Shown here: one piece after another, positions 7,987 to 16,088 of the stretch
Layout of the letters: each line of letters begins with the position of its first letter
Numbering within the stretch: position 1 is the stretch's first letter
DNA from: RGIG7213 sp045545665
Lineage (GTDB): Bacteria; Bacillota; Clostridia; Oscillospirales; CAG-272
Direction: 5' to 3'
NCBI GenBank assembly: GCA_045545665.1
Contig: JAZQBL010000034.1
Span: 28,788-92,787, forward strand
Length of the DNA: 64,000 nucleotides
Position numbers and translations under genes: made by a program
Notes under the pieces: generated by a model
The model's database searches: none
Told to the model about the DNA's origin: nothing
What the model saw: only the letters and a program-made list of their open reading frames with translations

Positions 7987-8571
7987 TTCAATTATGAATT
8001 TTCCGAAGTATTCGGGACGGTGAAAATCGGGATTTTCACATTCGGCCGGATTCCACATACCGTAATGTATTACCTCACATCCATCCCCGCACTTGTATGC
8101 GTTACCGAAAAATTCGTATCCCGAACTTATTTCGGTTTTTCCATAGACCTTTTCAATGATCTTGTACGGCATTTTTATTTCAGCGTACCAAAATTCGCCG
8201 TCACGTGAGGCTGTAATTACAGGAAGTTCACCGCATACATCTTTCAGGGGTGTTCTTTCGTATCTGTCGGGGCCGTATGCAACGAGGGAAGCGCCTTTGC
8301 TGTTTACCTCGCAGTTAATATATCCGCCTTTTGAGTAACATGCAAAGAACTCAATACAGCTGTCTTCATACACGGGATCCATATAATTACTGTACACGGC
8401 TTTCGGTGATGATTCCTTGCAGTAAAGTCTTATAATTATCTCGTCATTTGTATGTACGGCTTTGAAATACGCCTCGGGGCGGTAATCTCCGCCCCAGGGA
8501 TATTCACATATAAGTCCTTTTTCAATGCTTTCCCAAATGCCCTCAAATTTTTTAATTACGTACTGTTTCAT
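7984..8571 (-). CDS. Carbohydrate-binding family 9-like (CBM9/DOMON-fold) protein
   Basis: A stand-alone domain of 195 residues resembling the CBM9 fold. It has EAYFKAVHTNDEIIIRLYC near the start, DSCIEFFACY at the ligand-binding position, EIKMPYK in the middle and the typical ending HRPEYFGKFIIE. There is no signal peptide or membrane segment, so it appears cytoplasmic. That is odd for a sugar-binding module, but a known pattern in Firmicutes. It lies 13 nt after the DUF3048 lipoprotein gene on the same strand and is probably co-transcribed. No catalytic domain is attached, and its ligand is unknown. Confidence 0.75.
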   Translation of the reverse strand: MKQYVIKKFEGIWESIEKGLICEYPWGGDYRPEAYFKAVHTNDEIIIRLYCKESSPKAVYSNYMDPVYEDSCIEFFACYSKGGYINCEVNSKGASLVAYGPDRYERTPLKDVCGELPVITASRDGEFWYAEIKMPYKIIEKVYGKTEISSGYEFFGNAYKCGDGCEVIHYGMWNPAECENPDFHRPEYFGKFIIE

Positions 8572-8584
8572 TTTTAGTTCTTTT

Positions 8585-9676
8585 TTAATTAAACGTTATT
8601 TTTGATCTTGTTTTTTCACTTGCAACGCATACAAAAGTGTTTCCGGGAGAAAATTTCAGCAGTGTGCCGTTTTCATCTGTATAAACAAATCTTCCGTCAG
8701 ATGAGTCATATCCCCATTTTATCGGAATATATCTTCCGCCGTGAACGTAGTAACCATCACCGCCCGATGAAATATCAATATCCATTTCACCCGTAGTTGA
8801 GTCTGTGATGGAGTGCTTCGTAAACAAAACCACTACGTTTGTATACTTCAAAATAGTTCCGTCGGCATCCGAATGAACGTTTCCGAATTGATATCTTGTG
8901 TATGAATTCGTAAGAGTCGAATATTCGAAGTACGGTGCTGATATAGCGGAATACGGAACCGTAAGCTTCATACAGTAGTCACCTGTCGAAAGCACTTGTG
9001 CGGTATCATAAAAGCTCATTACGGTTTGTGAGCTTTCACCGCGTTTGACACTTATACCGCTGCTTTTCATTTTGGAAGAAAAGCACGAGCCGTCGGCAAG
9101 AATACTGCTTGAATATCCCCTTGAATCTATAAGCTCTTTGTTTCTTTCAAACAAAGGCGCCATCTCACCCATAATGGCATCAATACAGCTGACATTAAGA
9201 CCGTTTTGAATTGTCTTTGCATACGAAGTCGTACCTGCTTTTATCAATACGGCGTCGTTAAGTGATGCTATTCTGTAAAACGGTGCTCTCGAATCTATAA
9301 CAGGACCTATTTTATCAACGCTTGAATAGTCTGTATAAAGAGCGAGAAGACGTGTCATACCGCCTTCGACCGTCACCTCGTAGACAACATCAGCCTTTGC
9401 AATGCCGAATTGCGGTGCGCCGTAAGCATCATTTTTTAAAACGACTGCTATGGGGCGGATATCGGAAATATCTTTTTCGGAGTCTGCAAGCCCTGTCAGC
9501 GGATCAACGTAATAAACCTTTTGATCCTCGGGGATGACCGTGTCAGCGGCGGTTTGTTCATCGGTGAAGGGCATCGTCGGCACATCCGTGTCGCTTGTAA
9601 CACTGTCACCGCCGCAGGAAGTAAGCAATAGTGCGCATAACAGCGAATATGATAAAAAGGATAAAGTTTTTTTCAT
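8585..9676 (-). CDS. DUF3048 (YerB-like) lipoprotein
   Basis: Predicted surface lipoprotein of 363 residues. The N-terminal signal ends in a lipobox (LLLTSCGG, Cys about residue 20), followed by a Ser/Thr/Asp linker. The DUF3048 N-terminal domain has RPIAVVLKNDAYGAPQ, KADVVYEVTVEGGMTRLLAL and KIGPVIDSRAPFYRIA. The C-terminal domain has YTNVVVLF and GGRYIPIKWGYD. The start at 9676 is set by a TCCTCC complement (GGAGGA) at 9682-9687; a frame to 9697 would cover that site. It has its own promoter. Molecular function of the family is unknown. Confidence 0.85.
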   Translation of the reverse strand: MKKTLSFLSYSLLCALLLTSCGGDSVTSDTDVPTMPFTDEQTAADTVIPEDQKVYYVDPLTGLADSEKDISDIRPIAVVLKNDAYGAPQFGIAKADVVYEVTVEGGMTRLLALYTDYSSVDKIGPVIDSRAPFYRIASLNDAVLIKAGTTSYAKTIQNGLNVSCIDAIMGEMAPLFERNKELIDSRGYSSSILADGSCFSSKMKSSGISVKRGESSQTVMSFYDTAQVLSTGDYCMKLTVPYSAISAPYFEYSTLTNSYTRYQFGNVHSDADGTILKYTNVVVLFTKHSITDSTTGEMDIDISSGGDGYYVHGGRYIPIKWGYDSSDGRFVYTDENGTLLKFSPGNTFVCVASEKTRSKITFN

Positions 9677-9709
9677 TTGTTTCCTCCGCTTTCTCATATC
9701 TACAATATC

Positions 9710-9738
9710 ATTATATGATGAAATAGTTTTTCGTTCAA
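9710..9738 (-). promoter_or_regulatory. Sigma-A promoter for the DUF3048 gene
   Basis: On the minus strand, TTGAAC (9738-9733), a 17-nt spacer and a perfect TATAAT (9715-9710). It lies between the S1-domain gene and the DUF3048 gene. Confidence 0.7.
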
Positions 9739-9748
9739 TAATAATTTG

Positions 9749-10690
9749 TTAATTTCCAAATATTGTTGATATGTATTTTCTGCAGTTTGGCGGAGAATAA
9801 TCCCAGTGATCTATATGGTGCACCGTGTCGGGAATATAATATTTTATATTGTTTTCCGGAATTTCATCGTTTAACAGCGAAACTATTACGAGCTTTATCT
9901 TCATCTTTTCGGAATTTATGCTTTTGATATAAACGGCGGCAAAAGTGCCCTCTGTGATGCCTTCACTGTATTCGGCAAGTCCTGCAAGGTTCGGTGCAAG
10001 CTCGACGAATATGCCGTACGGTTCGACACTTCTGATTATTCCGCTTACTGTCTGACCTGAGGAAAAACTCAAGCAATTTTCTTCCCAGGTGCCTAAAAGC
10101 TCTTTGGTTGATATATATATTCGGCAAGAGGAGTTATCTATTTGTTTTATTACACATCTTAATTTTGTACCTGTCGGAAACCTGTCGCTCGGATGATCTA
10201 TTCTTGAAACCGAAATGCAGTCTATCGGTAAAAGTGCTATCATTCCGCATCCTATATCGGCAAAAGCGCCGAATGATTCCGTGTGCGTTATACAACAGGG
10301 AATTATATCCCCGGGAATGAGTTTTGACAAAAAATTCTCATAACATTCCTTTTGGGCGGATCTTCTTGATAAAACGGCTGTTTTTCTTCCGTTTATCTCC
10401 GTGAATCCCGTAACGTGAAAGCATACGGGTTTTCCTACTCTTGTAAGGATCGCGATATCTTTTACTTCGGTGTTGTCGGGCTGATATGCAACTTCTTCTT
10501 TTGGAATTATTCCGAAAATGTTACCGCCCAAATTTACGGTTAAATTCATATTCCTGTCGCATAAAACGGCACGCCCTTCAAGTATTTTCTTGCTTTCTTT
10601 CGCTTTTTTTAACAATTCCGTATCGGAACAAATACGTGCATTTTCCTCGCTTATGAAATATTCTCCCTCGGGTGAATAAGAGTTTTGCAT
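9749..10690 (-). CDS. S1 RNA-binding domain protein
   Basis: Contains three S1-like OB-fold modules in 313 residues. The first (about 35-110) starts ILEGRAVLCDRN. The second (about 122-195) starts IPGDIIPCCITHTESFGAF. The third (about 205-268) starts SGQTVSGIIRSVEPYGIFV. The C terminus, about 45 residues ending in HWDYSPPNCRKYISTIFGN, has no recognised domain. This is a short relative of ribosomal protein S1 of the type found in many Clostridia; a role in RNA binding or translation is inferred. AGGTAATT precedes the ATG. It is divergent from the metallo-beta-lactamase gene. Confidence 0.82.
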   Translation of the reverse strand: MQNSYSPEGEYFISEENARICSDTELLKKAKESKKILEGRAVLCDRNMNLTVNLGGNIFGIIPKEEVAYQPDNTEVKDIAILTRVGKPVCFHVTGFTEINGRKTAVLSRRSAQKECYENFLSKLIPGDIIPCCITHTESFGAFADIGCGMIALLPIDCISVSRIDHPSDRFPTGTKLRCVIKQIDNSSCRIYISTKELLGTWEENCLSFSSGQTVSGIIRSVEPYGIFVELAPNLAGLAEYSEGITEGTFAAVYIKSINSEKMKIKLVIVSLLNDEIPENNIKYYIPDTVHHIDHWDYSPPNCRKYISTIFGN

Positions 10691-10777
10691 AATTACCTCC
10701 GCTTTTTTAGTCTTTGATTAAAGTTTATTAACGGTTTGTGGTGAATATGCAGTTAAAGATATTTTTACCGTTATATA

Positions 10778-10806
10778 TTGCTTTACGAAAAAAATTATGA
10801 TATACT
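10778..10806 (+). promoter_or_regulatory. Sigma-A promoter for the metallo-beta-lactamase-fold lipoprotein gene
   Basis: TTGCTT (10778-10783), 17-nt spacer, TATACT (10801-10806). It sits 17 nt before the start, leaving room for the AGGAGG ribosome site. Confidence 0.6.
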
Positions 10807-10823
10807 GTTTTAGGAGGAAATAT

Positions 10824-11717
10824 ATGAAAATATTTTGTTTATTGCTTACTTTGATCTTTTTTTGCTCCTCTTGTGCGAAAAACGATATAGTTTCAGAAAA
10901 TGCTGACAGCACTGCTGTAAATAAGAACGAAACAAACGAATCATTACCGCTTCTTAAAATAATTGTAGGGGATATAGGCAAGGCGGATTTTATAGTTTTA
11001 TCGTGCGAAGATGAGCATATGATAATTGACTGCGGATATAAAAAAAGCTACGACTACGTAGAAAGCGTTTTAAATGACCTAAAGATCACGAATCTGAAAT
11101 ATGCTGTCGGAACACACCCGGATAAAGACCATATAGGTGCTATGGCGAAGCTTATCAAAAATTTTTCAGTAGGTGAACTTTATATAAGTCCGCATAACAA
11201 CGGAAGCGGTGAATACGAAAAAATGGTAGAACGTGCGGAGGAAAAAAACGTGCCGATACATTTTGCTGCAGTCGGTGACGTATTGACACTCGGTCGTGCA
11301 ACTCTTACGACATATTCTCCGGACGGCGGTATTTTATCACTCAAAGATGATAACGAATCGTCTGTTGTGCAGATGCTTTCCTACGGTGATTTTAAAATGC
11401 TGTTCATGGCTGACGGACAGCTCATATGCGAAAGTATGCTGTTATCATCGGGACTTGATCTGTCAGCTGATGTTATTAAAATAGCGCATCACGGATCAAA
11501 CAAATCAAGTACTGAAAATTTTTTAAAAGCTGTCGGGGCAAAATATGCTGTAATATCGGCAGGAGAAGATGACGGGGAAGTATATCCGTCGGACGCGGTC
11601 TGTGAAAAGATACAAGACCTCGGCATGGAGATTTACCGCACGGACCGTGACGGCGGTATAGTACTTACGACCGACGGAATAAATATCAACTTTGAAAGAG
11701 GGTATGCACCCAAATGA
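10824..11717 (+). CDS. Metallo-beta-lactamase-fold lipoprotein (ComEC C-terminal-domain-like)
   Basis: A surface-anchored metal-dependent hydrolase of 297 residues. The N terminus is a lipoprotein-type signal ending FFCSSCAKN, with a weak lipobox. The fold is seen in MIIDCGY, the metal-binding THPDKDHIGAM motif, and later LFMADGQ and IKIAHHGSNKSS. This resembles the secreted metallo-beta-lactamase domain of ComEC/Rec2. Stand-alone versions may act on extracellular DNA or phosphodiesters; the substrate here is unknown. The ATG at 10824 is preferred, with AGGAGG 6 nt upstream. The stop overlaps the next gene by 4 nt. Confidence 0.83.
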   Translation: MKIFCLLLTLIFFCSSCAKNDIVSENADSTAVNKNETNESLPLLKIIVGDIGKADFIVLSCEDEHMIIDCGYKKSYDYVESVLNDLKITNLKYAVGTHPDKDHIGAMAKLIKNFSVGELYISPHNNGSGEYEKMVERAEEKNVPIHFAAVGDVLTLGRATLTTYSPDGGILSLKDDNESSVVQMLSYGDFKMLFMADGQLICESMLLSSGLDLSADVIKIAHHGSNKSSTENFLKAVGAKYAVISAGEDDGEVYPSDAVCEKIQDLGMEIYRTDRDGGIVLTTDGININFERGYAPK

Positions 11718-12526
11718 AAGAAAAAACCATTTTTAAATGTCCCGTCTGCGGTGACGTTTTATATAAAGAAAACAATACGCTGAAGTGTGAAAAACGCCAC
11801 AGCTACGATATTTCATCGCAGGGATATGTAAACCTTTCCATGAATCAAAGCGGTAAAACGCACGGCGACGATACGCTTATGGTGTCGGCACGCAGAAATT
11901 TTCTGTCCTTTGGATATTACAAAAAGCTTTGCGATGCAATAAGTGATGCCGTGGTGAGTTCAAACGGAAAAACAGTGCTTGATGCAGGATGCGGTGAAGG
12001 CTATTATACAAAGCAAATGGGAGAAAATGAAGGTGTTACGGTCTATGGAATAGATATTTCAAAGAAAGCTGTAGCGTACGCATCAAAACTGTGCAAGGGA
12101 GAAAGCTTTGGGATATTTTGCGTCGGCAGTGTTTATAGTATGCCGTACTTCGATTCTTCGTTTGATACTATCGTAAACGTCTTTTCACCTCTTGCTCTTG
12201 ATGAGTACAAGCGACTGCTACGACCGAGCGGTACGGTAATACTTGCCGTACCGAATCCCGAGCATCTGATCGAACTCAAAAGAGCCGTCTACGATACCGT
12301 GCGGATCAAAGATGAAACGAACGATACCCTTGAAGGTTTTGAACTTACGGATAAAAATATCATTAAATATAAATTTTTACCGAATGATACGAAAACGGTC
12401 ACAGATCTTTTTTCGATGACGCCGTACTATTACACAACGCCCGCGTCGAAGCGCTCAAAGCTTGAATCGATCCCGCCGTTTGAGATAACCGCAGATTTTT
12501 CCGTACTTACTTATAAGAAAATATAA
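11714..12526 (+). CDS. rlmA: RlmA-type 23S rRNA (guanine-N1)-methyltransferase
   Basis: SAM-dependent methyltransferase of 270 residues. The N-terminal zinc-binding segment CPVCGDVL...CEKRH has the CxxC...CxxxH ligands typical of RlmA/RrmA. The conserved GYVNLSMNQSGKTHGDD follows; the SAM-binding motif is VLDAGCGEGYYT and ILAVPNPEHL is later. RlmA enzymes methylate G745 or G748 of helix 35. Position specificity (type I or II) cannot be called. The start overlaps the preceding stop as ATGA. Confidence 0.88.
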   Translation: MKEKTIFKCPVCGDVLYKENNTLKCEKRHSYDISSQGYVNLSMNQSGKTHGDDTLMVSARRNFLSFGYYKKLCDAISDAVVSSNGKTVLDAGCGEGYYTKQMGENEGVTVYGIDISKKAVAYASKLCKGESFGIFCVGSVYSMPYFDSSFDTIVNVFSPLALDEYKRLLRPSGTVILAVPNPEHLIELKRAVYDTVRIKDETNDTLEGFELTDKNIIKYKFLPNDTKTVTDLFSMTPYYYTTPASKRSKLESIPPFEITADFSVLTYKKI

Positions 12527-12564
12527 TAATTAACGGTAATCGATTTTTCGGTTACCGTTAATTA
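12527..12564 (+). terminator. Long perfect hairpin after rlmA, probable terminator
   Basis: TAATTAACGGTAA (12527-12539) is perfectly complementary to TTACCGTTAATTA (12552-12564). The 12-nt loop contains a further CG/CG pair. The stem begins directly after the rlmA stop. The following T tract is weak (TTATTTAA), so termination may be incomplete. Confidence 0.6.
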
Positions 12565-12620
12565 TTTAACCGCTCCGTTTTAATGGAAGAGAAATTTGTA
12601 ATAAAATTTATATAAACCGC

Positions 12621-12649
12621 TTGACAAAATATATAAATTGTTGTACTCT
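12621..12649 (+). promoter_or_regulatory. Promoter for the RHH-clpB operon
   Basis: A perfect TTGACA at 12621-12626 with a TACTCT -10 at 12644-12649 and 17-nt spacing. The -10 is poor. No CIRCE or CtsR-like repeat is seen nearby. Confidence 0.5.
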
Positions 12650-12674
12650 AAATACAGAAAACGGAGGTGTAGAA

Positions 12675-13328
12675 ATGCAAAAAAGTCTGTACAGTCTGAT
12701 CCTTTCCGATTCGGTAGTGTCAAAAATAGATATGCTGGCATTAAAAAAGGGAACTAACCGATCAAATCTTATAAATATGATCCTTGCGGATTATCTTTCG
12801 CTGACGACACCCGAAATGCGTATAGAAAATATTTTCAGACAGGTTGAAAAAATGCTGTCCGTTTATGATAACATCGTCCCCGTTTTAACACCAAACAGAC
12901 CCACAATGTCGGTAAAAACGACACTTGAATATAAGTATCGGCCGACACTTAAATACGACGTACATCTTTACCGGGAAATAAAAAACGGTGCAATAGGACA
13001 GCTTTCGGTTTCTTTAAGAACACAGTCGGAAGCACTCATTTCCGTAACGGATGAGTTTTTTGAATTTTTTATACGTCTTGAAGGTTCGTACCTGCCGATG
13101 ATGCTGAAGCATCCTGTAAAATACTGTTACGGTGACGTTAAATTTGTCCGTTCCATTATGTTTGACAGTACAAAAGACAACGATTTAAACGATGTTGCCG
13201 ACAGCATAAGTGCTTATATAAAATGCTTCGACGATATAATCAAAGGTACGGTTTCGGGAAAATATTCTTTTGAAGAAGCTGACGAAAAATACAGATCATA
13301 TCTTAACAGTATAAACGTAATAATTTAG
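12675..13328 (+). CDS. Ribbon-helix-helix protein with a conserved-looking C-terminal domain, upstream of clpB
   Basis: 217 residues. Residues 1-45 look like a CopG/Arc ribbon-helix-helix DNA-binding unit: a short beta strand (SLYSLILS), then VVSKIDMLALKKGTNRSNLINMILADYL. The remaining 170 residues have no family I recognise; they are mixed alpha/beta, with a central beta-rich stretch (TTLEYKYRPTLKYDVHLY) and helical ends. The ATG at 12675 is supported by GGAGGTG. It ends 11 nt before clpB, so the two are one operon. A regulatory role over clpB is plausible but inferred only from domain and position. Confidence 0.65.
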   Translation: MQKSLYSLILSDSVVSKIDMLALKKGTNRSNLINMILADYLSLTTPEMRIENIFRQVEKMLSVYDNIVPVLTPNRPTMSVKTTLEYKYRPTLKYDVHLYREIKNGAIGQLSVSLRTQSEALISVTDEFFEFFIRLEGSYLPMMLKHPVKYCYGDVKFVRSIMFDSTKDNDLNDVADSISAYIKCFDDIIKGTVSGKYSFEEADEKYRSYLNSINVII

Positions 13329-13339
13329 GAGGAAACGTT

Positions 13340-15934
13340 ATGCAAACAGAAAGACTTACAAAAATGTCGATCAAAGCCTTGCAGGATGCCCAAAGCCTTG
13401 CAAGCGAAAACTCAAATCAGCAGATAACGACCGAACATTTGCTTTATTCCCTTATTTCACCCGATGACGGATTGATAAGACAGCTTTTTGAAAAAGCATC
13501 GTTCGATCCTGCGGCGGTACTGCTTTCTTTAAAAAGCGTTATCGAAAGTATGCCGAAGGTAAGCTTCGCAGGCAGGGAAGCGGATAAAATATATATCTCT
13601 CCCGATTGCGATAAAGTCCTTTCAAAAAGTGAAAAGATAGCAAATGAGCAAAAGGACGAATATATTTCGGTTGAGCATATTATGCTCGCTGTATTCGATA
13701 GTCCCACAGACAAGATCAAAAAAATATTTAAAGATAACGGAATAACGAAAGAAGGATTCCAAAAGGCTCTTTCAAGTGTAAAAAACAGCAGGGTAACTTC
13801 CGATGATCCGGAACAGACGTACGATGCTCTTGCAAAATACGGCACAGACCTTGTGGCAAGAGCAAGAGAACAAAAACTCGATCCCGTCATAGGACGTGAC
13901 AGCGAAATACGTGATGTTGTCCGTATACTTTCAAGAAAAACAAAAAATAATCCCGTTTTGATAGGTGAACCGGGAGTCGGTAAAACAGCTATAGCTGAAG
14001 GACTCGCTCAGAGAATAATGAGAGGCGACGTGCCCGAAGGGCTTAAAAACAAAACCGTTTTTTCTCTTGATATGGGTTCACTTATCGCAGGAGCAAAATT
14101 CAGGGGTGAGTTTGAAGAAAGACTCAAAGCGGTTCTCAATGAAATTAAAAATTCAGACGGAAAGATCATTCTTTTCATAGATGAGCTTCATTTGATAGTC
14201 GGCGCCGGAAAAACAGACGGCGCAATGGATGCAGGGAATATCTTGAAGCCAATGTTGGCACGCGGTGAGCTTCACTGTATAGGTGCGACGACACTCGACG
14301 AATACAGAAAATATATTGAAAAAGATGCGGCACTCGAACGCCGTTTTCAGCCCGTACTCGTCGATGAACCCACAGTTGAAGATACGATATCAATACTCCG
14401 CGGACTCAAAGAAAAATATGAGATATTCCACGGCGTACGTATCCAGGACAGAGCGATAGTTGCCGCGGCAACACTTTCAAACAGATATATATCCGACAGA
14501 TTTTTGCCCGATAAAGCAATAGATCTTATCGACGAGGCGTGTGCGTGCATCAGAACGGAGATAGATTCGATGCCCGAGGAGCTTGACTTGTTGCGCCGTA
14601 AGATAATTCAGCTTGAAATAGAAGAAACGGCACTTAAAAAAGAATCTGATACACTATCGAAGGAGCGACTTGAAAAGCTTACAGAGGAGCTTTCAGCCGA
14701 CAGAGAAAATTATAATACTCTCAAAACGAGGTGGGAAAACGAAAAGAACTCCGTTGAAGACGTTAAAAAGCTGAAAGAGGAAATAGAAAAAACAAACGCA
14801 CTGCTTGAAAAAGCGCAGATGAACTACGAATATGAAACGGCTTCACGCCTTAAATTTTCAACCTTGCCCGAGCTTGAAGGAAAACTGAAAGCGGCTCTCG
14901 AAAAAGCAGAAAAAACGAAGGCAGGCGAAAGCCTTGTAACGGATACCGTAACGGAGGAAGAAATAAACGAAATAGTATCAGCAAGAACGGGAATACCTGT
15001 TTCAAAGCTTGCAGGCGGAGAACGTGAAAAAATATTAAATCTCGCCGATACACTTCATTTGCGCGTCATAGGACAGGATGAAGCGGTTGATAAAGTATCT
15101 GAAGCTATCATTCGTTCACGTGCAGGTATATCCGATCCCAACAGACCGATAGGTTCGTTTATGTTTTTAGGTCCTACGGGTGTCGGTAAAACGGAGCTTG
15201 CAAAAGCACTTGCCGAAGCTATGTTCGATGACGAGCACAATATGGTGCGTATAGATATGAGTGAGTATATGGAGAAATTCTCCGTTTCCCGCCTTATAGG
15301 CGCACCTCCCGGATACGTCGGATACGACGAAGGTGGACAGCTTACCGAAGCCGTAAGAAGAAAGCCGTATTCGGTAATACTGTTTGACGAGATAGAAAAA
15401 GCCCATCCCGACGTGTTTAACATCCTCTTGCAGGTGCTTGACGACGGAAGGATAACGGACAGCCAGGGAAGAACGGTCGATTTTAAAAATACCGTTATAA
15501 TTCTGACGTCAAATATCGGTTCGCAGTATTTGCTTGATTGTGCGGAAACCGGAGAAATACCCGAAAACGTGAAAGAGGGGATCATGGCTCAGCTGCGTCA
15601 GGCGTTCCGCCCCGAGTTTTTAAACAGACTTGATGAGATAATATTCTATAAGCCCCTGTCACGTGAGGATATCGGAAAAATTGCCGATATACTCATTAAA
15701 AGGATCGAGGGCAGACTTTCCGAAAAAGGTCTTCACCTTAAAATAACTGATAATGCAAAAAATAAGATTATATTATCGGGTTACGATCCCGTCTACGGTG
15801 CAAGACCTATGAAAAGATATCTGCAGTCTACCGTTGAAACAATACTTGCAAAGGCAATACTTTCGCGTGAGCTTAATATAGGAGATGTCCTTACGGTAGA
15901 CGTAAAAGAAAACGGAGAATTATTCGTTAAATAA
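13340..15934 (+). CDS. clpB: ATP-dependent chaperone ClpB
   Basis: Hexameric disaggregase that, with DnaK, pulls polypeptides out of heat-induced aggregates; cytoplasmic. 864 residues, the usual length. Order: Clp N domain (1-145), AAA-1 with Walker A GEPGVGKTAIAEG, a coiled-coil middle domain (about 400-525), then AAA-2 with GPTGVGKTELAKA and VILFDEIEKAHPDV. The C-terminal GARPMKRYLQ is characteristic. The long middle domain separates it from ClpA and ClpC. AGGAGGAAACGTT precedes the ATG. Co-transcribed with the RHH gene. Confidence 0.96.
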   Translation: MQTERLTKMSIKALQDAQSLASENSNQQITTEHLLYSLISPDDGLIRQLFEKASFDPAAVLLSLKSVIESMPKVSFAGREADKIYISPDCDKVLSKSEKIANEQKDEYISVEHIMLAVFDSPTDKIKKIFKDNGITKEGFQKALSSVKNSRVTSDDPEQTYDALAKYGTDLVARAREQKLDPVIGRDSEIRDVVRILSRKTKNNPVLIGEPGVGKTAIAEGLAQRIMRGDVPEGLKNKTVFSLDMGSLIAGAKFRGEFEERLKAVLNEIKNSDGKIILFIDELHLIVGAGKTDGAMDAGNILKPMLARGELHCIGATTLDEYRKYIEKDAALERRFQPVLVDEPTVEDTISILRGLKEKYEIFHGVRIQDRAIVAAATLSNRYISDRFLPDKAIDLIDEACACIRTEIDSMPEELDLLRRKIIQLEIEETALKKESDTLSKERLEKLTEELSADRENYNTLKTRWENEKNSVEDVKKLKEEIEKTNALLEKAQMNYEYETASRLKFSTLPELEGKLKAALEKAEKTKAGESLVTDTVTEEEINEIVSARTGIPVSKLAGGEREKILNLADTLHLRVIGQDEAVDKVSEAIIRSRAGISDPNRPIGSFMFLGPTGVGKTELAKALAEAMFDDEHNMVRIDMSEYMEKFSVSRLIGAPPGYVGYDEGGQLTEAVRRKPYSVILFDEIEKAHPDVFNILLQVLDDGRITDSQGRTVDFKNTVIILTSNIGSQYLLDCAETGEIPENVKEGIMAQLRQAFRPEFLNRLDEIIFYKPLSREDIGKIADILIKRIEGRLSEKGLHLKITDNAKNKIILSGYDPVYGARPMKRYLQSTVETILAKAILSRELNIGDVLTVDVKENGELFVK

Positions 15935-15941
15935 AACTAAA

Positions 15942-15988
15942 ACAGATATTCGCTGTGTAAAAATTACACTCCAAATATCTGTTTTTTT
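15942..15988 (+). terminator. Rho-independent terminator after clpB
   Basis: CAGATATT (15943-15950) pairs with AATATCTG (15974-15981), with a nested GTGTAA/TTACAC stem. It is followed by seven T residues. Confidence 0.85.
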
Positions 15989-16008
15989 GAAAATAAAAGA
16001 AAAAAGGC

Positions 16009-16037
16009 TTGAAATATGTAATACTTTGTGATAAAAT
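16009..16037 (+). promoter_or_regulatory. Sigma-A promoter for the SulP transporter gene
   Basis: TTGAAA (16009-16014), 17-nt spacer, TAAAAT (16032-16037) with an upstream TG giving an extended -10. Confidence 0.6.
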
Positions 16038-16088
16038 AACAAATTTGGTACGACTATGTACAAAGTATGTTTGAAAGAAGGCGTTTTG

